Source: JAXHUH01 sp034211175 (lineage in GTDB: Bacteria > Actinomycetota > Acidimicrobiia > Acidimicrobiales > CAIXPF01). Taken from it: DNA of 7,570 nucleotides. The notes under the pieces are model-generated. The model saw only the letters and a program-made list of their open reading frames with translations. It searched no databases and was not told where the DNA came from. Position numbers and translations under genes: made by a program. Location: assembly GCA_034211175.1 (NCBI GenBank), contig JAXHUH010000285.1, positions 1 to 7,570 of the forward strand. Direction: 5' to 3'. This document shows, piece by piece, positions 4,158 to 7,570 of this stretch (position 1 is the first letter of the stretch; each line of letters begins with the position of its first letter).

Positions 4158-5449
4158 AACCGCTGCCGGGCGGCCTCGATCCGACGCAGCGTCTCCTCCC
4201 GGCCGAGGAGCTCGAGCGACTCGAACAGCGGCGGGCCAACCGAGCGGCCCAGGCAGGCGACCCGCACGGGTGCCTGCGCGAACTTCGTCTTCAGCTCACG
4301 CTTCGTGCCGATGTCGGTGATGACACCGCCGAGCGTCTCGGCGTCCCAGGTGCAGTCGGCGAACGCGGCGTGCGCGTCGTCGAGGATGTCGCCGGCGTCG
4401 GGGCCCTTCACCATCGCCTTCTCCCACGACGACTCGTCGTGGGGTGCGTCGGCGAGGAACAGCCAGTCGACCCAGTTCGGGACCTCGGCGAGGGTCCGGA
4501 CCCGCTCCTGCACGAGTGGGGCGATCGTCGCGAACCGCGCCGCGTCGAAGTGCTCGGCCGGCCACGGCGCCTCGGCCAACCACGGCTCGCACCGGGCGAT
4601 GAACTCGTCGGTGGGGAGCATGCGGATCCAGTCCGCGTTGAAGTGGGTCAGCTTCTTGAGGTCGAAGGCGGCCGACGCCTTCGTCACGTCCTCGAGGCGG
4701 AACCGCTCGACGATCTCGCTCATCGGGCGGACCTCGACACCGTCGGGCGGCCCCCAGCCGAGGGTGCCCAGGTAGTTGGCAACGGCCTCGGCCACGAAGC
4801 CCTTGGCCCGGTAGTCCTCGACCGCGACCTCGTGGCGCCGCTTCGACAGCTTCTTGCGCTGATGGTCGACCAGCAGCGGCAGGTGGGCATACGTCAGGTC
4901 GCCGGGCGCGCCGAGCGCCCGCATCAGCAGCAGCACCTTGGGCACCGTGTTGATCAGGTCCTCACCGCGGATCGCCGTGGTGATGCCCATGTCGATGTCG
5001 TCGACCGCGTTGGCCAGCAGGAACGTGACCGAGCCGTCGCTGCGGCGGATGACGAAGTCCTCGAGGTTCGAGTTCTCGAACTCGATCGGGCCGCGCACGA
5101 CGTCGTCCCACCCGGTCACGCCCTCGTCGGGCACCCGGAAGCGGACGGCGCCCTCGTCGTGGTAGGCGACATCGGCGGCGAGGAGCTGCTCGACGGCCTC
5201 GGCGTGGCGGTCACGCCGCTCGGACTGGCGGTACGGGCCCTCGTCCCAGTCGATGCCGAGCCACTCGAGCGTGCGGAGGATGTCGTCGATCAGCTCCTGG
5301 CGGGAGCGCTCGGCGTCGGTGTCCTCGATCCGCAGCACGAACGCGCCCCCGACGGCGCGGGCATGGATCCAGTTGAACAGCGCGGTGCGGGCGCTGCCGA
5401 CGTGGAGGAAGCCGGTGGGGGACGGAGCGAATCGGACACGTGTCGACAC
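4154..5449 (-). CDS. gltX: glutamyl-tRNA synthetase (GluRS), short form
   Basis: The class I enzyme joins glutamate to tRNA-Glu with ATP in the cytoplasm. The N-terminal Rossmann fold starts VRFAPSPTGFLHVGSARTAL, with the HIGH-type motif HVGS at 16-19. FVLRIEDTDAERS (37-49) and the KMSKS-type motif KLSKR (200-204) are present. The C-terminal helical anticodon-binding part covers about 290-431. At 431 residues it is shorter than the usual 465-490. The gap lies at 95-105 (AYHDEGAVRFR), where T. thermophilus GluRS has about 36 more residues between its AY and the strand IRLKVP. No zinc-ligand cysteines occur there. In bacteria without GlnRS this enzyme also mischarges tRNA-Gln for repair by GatCAB; whether that applies here is not visible. 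The start is GTG with no Shine-Dalgarno, probably leaderless. It heads an operon with the DUF218 gene. Confidence 0.95.
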   Translation of the reverse strand: MSTRVRFAPSPTGFLHVGSARTALFNWIHARAVGGAFVLRIEDTDAERSRQELIDDILRTLEWLGIDWDEGPYRQSERRDRHAEAVEQLLAADVAYHDEGAVRFRVPDEGVTGWDDVVRGPIEFENSNLEDFVIRRSDGSVTFLLANAVDDIDMGITTAIRGEDLINTVPKVLLLMRALGAPGDLTYAHLPLLVDHQRKKLSKRRHEVAVEDYRAKGFVAEAVANYLGTLGWGPPDGVEVRPMSEIVERFRLEDVTKASAAFDLKKLTHFNADWIRMLPTDEFIARCEPWLAEAPWPAEHFDAARFATIAPLVQERVRTLAEVPNWVDWLFLADAPHDESSWEKAMVKGPDAGDILDDAHAAFADCTWDAETLGGVITDIGTKRELKTKFAQAPVRVACLGRSVGPPLFESLELLGREETLRRIEAARQRL

Positions 5450-5456
5450 TGTCCCG

Positions 5457-5462
5457 ACGTTA
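5457..5462 (-). promoter_or_regulatory. -10 element of the gltX operon
   Basis: TAACGT on the minus strand (5462-5457) ends 7 nt before the GTG start at 5449, the same geometry as at ohr and ohrR, so the mRNA is probably leaderless. I find no convincing -35 at the normal distance. No T-box or other leader RNA would fit in a leaderless transcript. Confidence 0.5.
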
Positions 5463-5547
5463 CCCCGCCGACGGCCGCGCCTCCGGGACGTGACCGCTGA
5501 CCTGGTGCCTCACGAACGGGCTTCCCGCCCGATCACCGATCGTCGCG

Positions 5548-5564
5548 CCCCGGCCGTGCCGGGG
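5548..5564 (-). terminator. hairpin after the 179-residue gene
   Basis: A perfect 7-bp stem, CCCCGGC/GCCGGGG, with a 3-nt loop begins 16 nt after the stop codon of the minus-strand gene. A weaker stem, CGGGC/GCCCG (5517-5531), follows further on. There is no U-tract. It probably separates this gene from the gltX operon, which has its own -10 element. Confidence 0.45.
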
Positions 5565-5580
5565 GAGGCGTCCGCTCGGC

Positions 5581-6120
5581 TCAGTGCGCGTCGGCCGAGG
5601 GCAGCCGCAGGAGCGAGCGCCAGTCCTTCGCGTGCTCGTCGGCGATGGTCTTGTGGGGCTTGCGCAGCACGTCGTCGGGGACGGCGTCGACGATCTCGCG
5701 TCGCTCGAGGTAGTGATGATCGCTCGACACCTCCTCGAACAGCCGCTTGCGCACGGCGACCAGCTCGTCGGCCGGCGACTCGTCGAGGTAGCCCCAGATC
5801 GTGAACGCCGCGGTCAGGTCGTGGACGACCGGTGCCCGACCGATGAGGGACGCCCGCTTCATGGCGACGGCGACGCAGCCGGCGACGGCGTCGTCGAGCT
5901 GCTCACCGGGGGCGAGCAGGACCTTGTCCTTGAAGTTGGACACGAGGCGCAGGGCGTAGCCCTGGTCGGGGCCCTGGCGGCCGAAGCGGTCGCCGCGCGG
6001 CTGACCGGCGTCGACCGTCTCGGCGGGACGCACCGCTCGCCACGCGCCCTCACGACGGGGCGGGGACTCGTAGATCCGACGCTTGCCGGGCTCCATGGGG
6101 ACGTGTTCGGGCGCAGCCAC
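5581..6120 (-). CDS. conserved-looking cytoplasmic protein of unknown function
   Basis: I do not recognise this 179-residue protein. It is charged and soluble-looking, with no signal peptide or membrane span. Residues 1-50 are basic and rich in Pro and Arg (KRRIYESPPRREG) and look disordered. From about 55 a compact, mainly helical domain follows: YALRLVSNFKDKVLLAPGE (55-73), DDAVAGCVAVAMKRASLIGRAP (76-97), VVHDLTAAFTIWGYLDE (98-114), then a charged helix with HHYLERREIVDAVPDDVLRKPH. One Cys (82) and no metal-binding or nucleotide-binding motif are visible. The frame runs open upstream to 6225. I choose the GTG at 6120 because TACACT ends 7 nt before it; an ATG at 6096 is also possible. It lies upstream of gltX on the same strand, with about 130 bp and a hairpin between them. 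Confidence 0.75.
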   Translation of the reverse strand: MAAPEHVPMEPGKRRIYESPPRREGAWRAVRPAETVDAGQPRGDRFGRQGPDQGYALRLVSNFKDKVLLAPGEQLDDAVAGCVAVAMKRASLIGRAPVVHDLTAAFTIWGYLDESPADELVAVRKRLFEEVSSDHHYLERREIVDAVPDDVLRKPHKTIADEHAKDWRSLLRLPSADAH

Positions 6121-6127
6121 GATCGGC

Positions 6128-6133
6128 AGTGTA
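6128..6133 (-). promoter_or_regulatory. -10 element of the 179-residue gene
   Basis: TACACT on the minus strand (6133-6128) ends exactly 7 nt before the GTG at 6120, as in the other leaderless candidates. No good -35 is seen. It supports 6120 as the start. Confidence 0.5.
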
Positions 6134-6212
6134 GATCTCCGACCCGGCCCGCGGCCCCACGGTGGCAACCGTTCCCCAGCCCGCGTCGGGACGTCACCGC
6201 CGTCCCAGCTCT

Positions 6213-6233
6213 GACCTGACGCCACCCCAGGTC
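6213..6233. repeat. inverted repeat in the divergent intergenic region
   Basis: GACCTG/CAGGTC, perfect 6-bp arms with a 9-bp spacer, lies in the 196-bp gap between the divergent genes at 6120 and 6317. Its two-fold symmetry over about two helical turns suits a dimeric repressor site, but no regulator is adjacent and chance is possible. The rest of this gap holds only the -10-like elements and a GGTT/AACC imperfect repeat (6258-6274). Confidence 0.3.
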
Positions 6234-6292
6234 GCGCGCTCCCCGGGCCGCACGGGGGGTTTCAACGTCGAACCGCTCGGCGAAGGTAGCCG

Positions 6293-6322
6293 TACGGTGA
6301 ACTCGGTGAACACGACGTGAAC
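6293..6322 (+). promoter_or_regulatory. -10 element and GTGAAC-repeat leader of the membrane protein gene
   Basis: TACGGT (6293-6298) is a -10-like hexamer. Seven nt later is a GTG (6306) that opens a four-codon frame, GTG-AAC-ACG-ACG, then TGA at 6318-6320. That stop overlaps the GTG (6317) of the membrane protein in the form GTGA. GTGAAC occurs three times, at 6297, 6306 and 6317. A leaderless mini-uORF coupled to the main gene is a possible reading; multiple candidate starts are the simpler one. Confidence 0.35.
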
Positions 6323-7048
6323 GGATGGCGGCGGATGAACACTTGGACGGCTGCGGTGCGCCGCGGACCGGGAACCGGCAAGCGGGTCGCGGCGTGGGGC
6401 GTGGTGCTCGTCCTCGGCGGGCTCGGCGTGCTGTTCCTCGACGCTGCCGGCGTCGATCCGATGCTGCTCACCCGTGACCCGACGGCCTCGTCGGGGGCGA
6501 ACCCGGCGACCGGTTCGGTGTCGATCCTCGGGTCGATGGCGTGGGCCGCCGGTGCGGCGTCGTGCCTGACCGCCGCGGCGGCGATCCGCCATCTCGGCCC
6601 GCGCCGGCGGGTGCGGTTCCTCGCCGGCCTCGGGCTCTTCTGCCTCGGGCTCGGCATCGACGACACGCTGCTCGTGCACGAGTACTACCTCGCCGAGCTG
6701 CTCGGGGTCCCCGAGCTGGTGACCTACGCGGCGATCGCGGCCACCGCCATCGCGTTCACGGTGGTCAACGCCGAGGCGCTGAAGGCGAGCCGGCACCTGC
6801 TCCTGCTCGCGCTGGCCGTGGTCGGCCTCGGCGGGTCCGTCGCCCTCGACATCATCGTGCCGCTCGGCAGCACGTTGGAGCCGCTCGAGGACGTCGCCAA
6901 GATCTGGGGCCTCGCCGCGTTCGTGTCCTTCGCCGCTGCCGAGGCGCTCGACGCGCTGCGGCCGCTCGTCGCCATCGCCCGACGGCGGATGGAACGACCG
7001 CAGCCACCGGCGATGGGCCAGACCGGGCCGTCCGCACCGCCGGTCTGA
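6317..7048 (+). CDS. six-span integral membrane protein of unknown function
   Basis: I do not recognise a named family. The 243-residue protein has a short basic N-terminus and six predicted membrane segments at about 24-43, 68-89, 100-120, 134-153, 160-183 and 196-214, then a Pro/Arg-rich tail that is probably cytoplasmic. The third segment ends in the striking motif GIDDTLLVHEYYLAELLG, with Asp115, Asp116, His121 and Glu122 at the membrane edge; Asp178 lies inside segment five. These polar residues could form a metal or proton site, but that is inference. The loop at 44-67 contains the sequence PTASSGANPATGS, without cysteines. GTG at 6317 is the longest supported start; ATG at 6335 (MNTWTAAV), six bases after GGATGG, is a good alternative. 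It is divergent from the 179-residue gene and converges with the GNAT gene. Confidence 0.82.
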   Translation: MNGWRRMNTWTAAVRRGPGTGKRVAAWGVVLVLGGLGVLFLDAAGVDPMLLTRDPTASSGANPATGSVSILGSMAWAAGAASCLTAAAAIRHLGPRRRVRFLAGLGLFCLGLGIDDTLLVHEYYLAELLGVPELVTYAAIAATAIAFTVVNAEALKASRHLLLLALAVVGLGGSVALDIIVPLGSTLEPLEDVAKIWGLAAFVSFAAAEALDALRPLVAIARRRMERPQPPAMGQTGPSAPPV

Positions 7049-7101
7049 GCGACCCGGCGCGCGGAGCGACCCGGCCACTCCAGCGGCCCGGCGCGAGCGC
7101 C
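7048..7101. repeat. direct and inverted repeats in the convergent gap
   Basis: AGCGACCCGGC occurs at 7048-7058 and 7065-7075, overlapping the end of the membrane protein stop codon. GGCGC/GCGCC (7090-7101) follows. The gap to the GNAT stop is 76 bp. No T-run is present, and these may be part of a weak convergent terminator or chance. Confidence 0.25.
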
Positions 7102-7124
7102 CCGTCCGGCCTCGGCCATGCCGC

Positions 7125-7570
7125 TCAACCGCCGGGAGGGCACTCCCGCACCGCCGACTCGTCCTCGCCATCGCACCCGGCGGCGCCGCCGAGCTCACGT
7201 ACGAACTGGAGCGGTCCGCCCGGACCGCACTCCGGTGGCGGCAGGCGGGCGACGAACCCCGCCTTCTCGGCCACCCGCCGGGACGCGATGTTGGCCGGGG
7301 CGACGCGGATGACCGCCCGCTCGGCCCCGGGGACCCTCGTCAGGTAGCGGCACATCAGCACCACCGCCCGAACGGCGACGCCGCGGCCCCGGGCCCACGG
7401 GTACGTCTGGTAGGAGACGTTGACCTCTCCCGCCGGGAGGCGCAGCGCGGCGGCATCGAGGTTGGCCTCGACCATGCCGAGCAACGACCCCGTGTCGGTG
7501 CAGCGCACGCCGAACGAGCGGATCGGGCCGGCGGTGCGCCACGACCGCCGGTTGCGCTCGATCCACGCGA
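7125..7570 (-). CDS. GNAT-family N-acetyltransferase, RimJ/RimL type (5' end outside window)
   Basis: The frame is open to the right edge of the window, so 147 C-terminal residues are seen and the start is missing. GNAT enzymes transfer acetyl from acetyl-CoA to an amine; the substrate is unknown. Visible pieces are AWIERNRRSW, then VRCTDTGSLLGMVEANLD (strands 2-3), VNVSYQTYPWARGRGVAVRAV with the acetyl-CoA loop RGRGVA, and APANIASRRVAEKAGFV, the typical motif B region (N-x-x-S ... EK-x-GF). This is the layout of RimJ/RimL-like proteins. After FVREL, where such proteins commonly end, a tail of about 20 residues rich in Gly, Asp and Glu follows. A GTG at 7508 could be mistaken for the start but would cut off the N-terminal part of the fold. 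Confidence 0.88.
   Translation of the reverse strand, partial: AWIERNRRSWRTAGPIRSFGVRCTDTGSLLGMVEANLDAAALRLPAGEVNVSYQTYPWARGRGVAVRAVVLMCRYLTRVPGAERAVIRVAPANIASRRVAEKAGFVARLPPPECGPGGPLQFVRELGGAAGCDGEDESAVRECPPGG
7133..7148 (-). terminator. hairpin at the 3' end of the GNAT gene
   Basis: CGGGAG-GGCA-CTCCCG is a 6-bp stem with a tetraloop within the last codons of the GNAT gene, followed on the minus strand by GCGG and no T-run. It may help end transcription near the convergent junction, but the evidence is weak. Confidence 0.3.

Noticed and set aside
4036..4320. Other short plus-strand frames in the gltX and DUF218 region
   Set aside because: Arg-rich shadows with no start signal or motif.
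4370..5500. 376-codon plus-strand frame opposite gltX
   Set aside because: It is a shadow of gltX with no recognisable domain; gltX has clear class I synthetase motifs.
5450..5580. T-box or other leader riboswitch upstream of gltX
   Set aside because: No conserved T-box sequence or specifier structure is seen, and the -10 placement leaves no leader.
5584..6219. 211-codon plus-strand frame opposite the 179-residue gene
   Set aside because: The two frames are nearly equal in length, so I considered it seriously. The minus strand has a promoter element with correct spacing and a more natural globular composition; the plus frame is low-complexity Gly/Val/Arg.
6194..7198. 334-codon minus-strand frame opposite the membrane protein
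   Set aside because: Extreme Arg/Gly/Glu/His composition; the plus frame gives six regular hydrophobic spans, which would not arise by chance.
1..7570. CRISPR array, insertion sequence, prophage, toxin-antitoxin or defence island
   Set aside because: No spaced direct repeats of suitable length, no transposase, integrase or phage protein, and no recognised defence motif in any convincing frame.

Overview
The window is a GC-rich (about 70%) bacterial chromosome segment that reads as ordinary housekeeping and accessory actinobacterial DNA. The organism is most likely an actinomycete. A member of the Acidimicrobiia is plausible, from the style of the secreted Cys-flanked beta-sandwich protein and the weak use of Shine-Dalgarno sites, but I cannot prove this without a search. 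Several genes have a -10-like hexamer ending exactly 7 nt before the start codon, which suggests leaderless mRNAs.

Layout, left to right: two tRNA genes on the minus strand, tRNA-Glu(CTC) at 122-197 and tRNA-Gln(CTG) at 340-411. Each has its own promoter-like sequence and downstream hairpins. Next is a secreted or anchored hypothetical protein (509-1699, minus), divergent from a HAD-family hydrolase (1844-2443, plus). The hydrolase converges tail to tail with ohr, an organic hydroperoxide reductase (2453-2869, minus). Its regulator ohrR, a MarR-family thiol sensor (2990-3448, plus), is divergent from ohr. A minus-strand operon follows: gltX, glutamyl-tRNA synthetase (5449-4154), overlaps a SanA/YdcF-like DUF218 membrane-anchored protein (4157-3513) by 4 nt. 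Upstream of gltX on the same strand is a 179-residue protein of unknown function (6120-5581). Divergent from that is a six-span membrane protein of unknown function (6317-7048, plus). The right edge holds the 3' part of a GNAT acetyltransferase (7570-7125, minus).

Two functional links stand out. The first is translation: tRNA-Glu and tRNA-Gln lie on the same strand as the enzyme that charges tRNA-Glu and, in bacteria lacking GlnRS, also tRNA-Gln. The second is a compact peroxide-defence pair: ohr with its redox-sensing repressor ohrR and a shared intergenic region holding a candidate promoter/operator.

I see no mobile element, CRISPR array, phage gene, toxin-antitoxin pair or defence island, and I do not claim a new system. 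The points most worth a second look are the repeated 7-nt leaderless start geometry, a GluRS lacking about 36 residues in the insertion that bears zinc ligands in some relatives, abutting hairpins built on two convergent stop codons, a possible four-codon leaderless uORF before the membrane protein, and two conserved-looking genes of unknown function.
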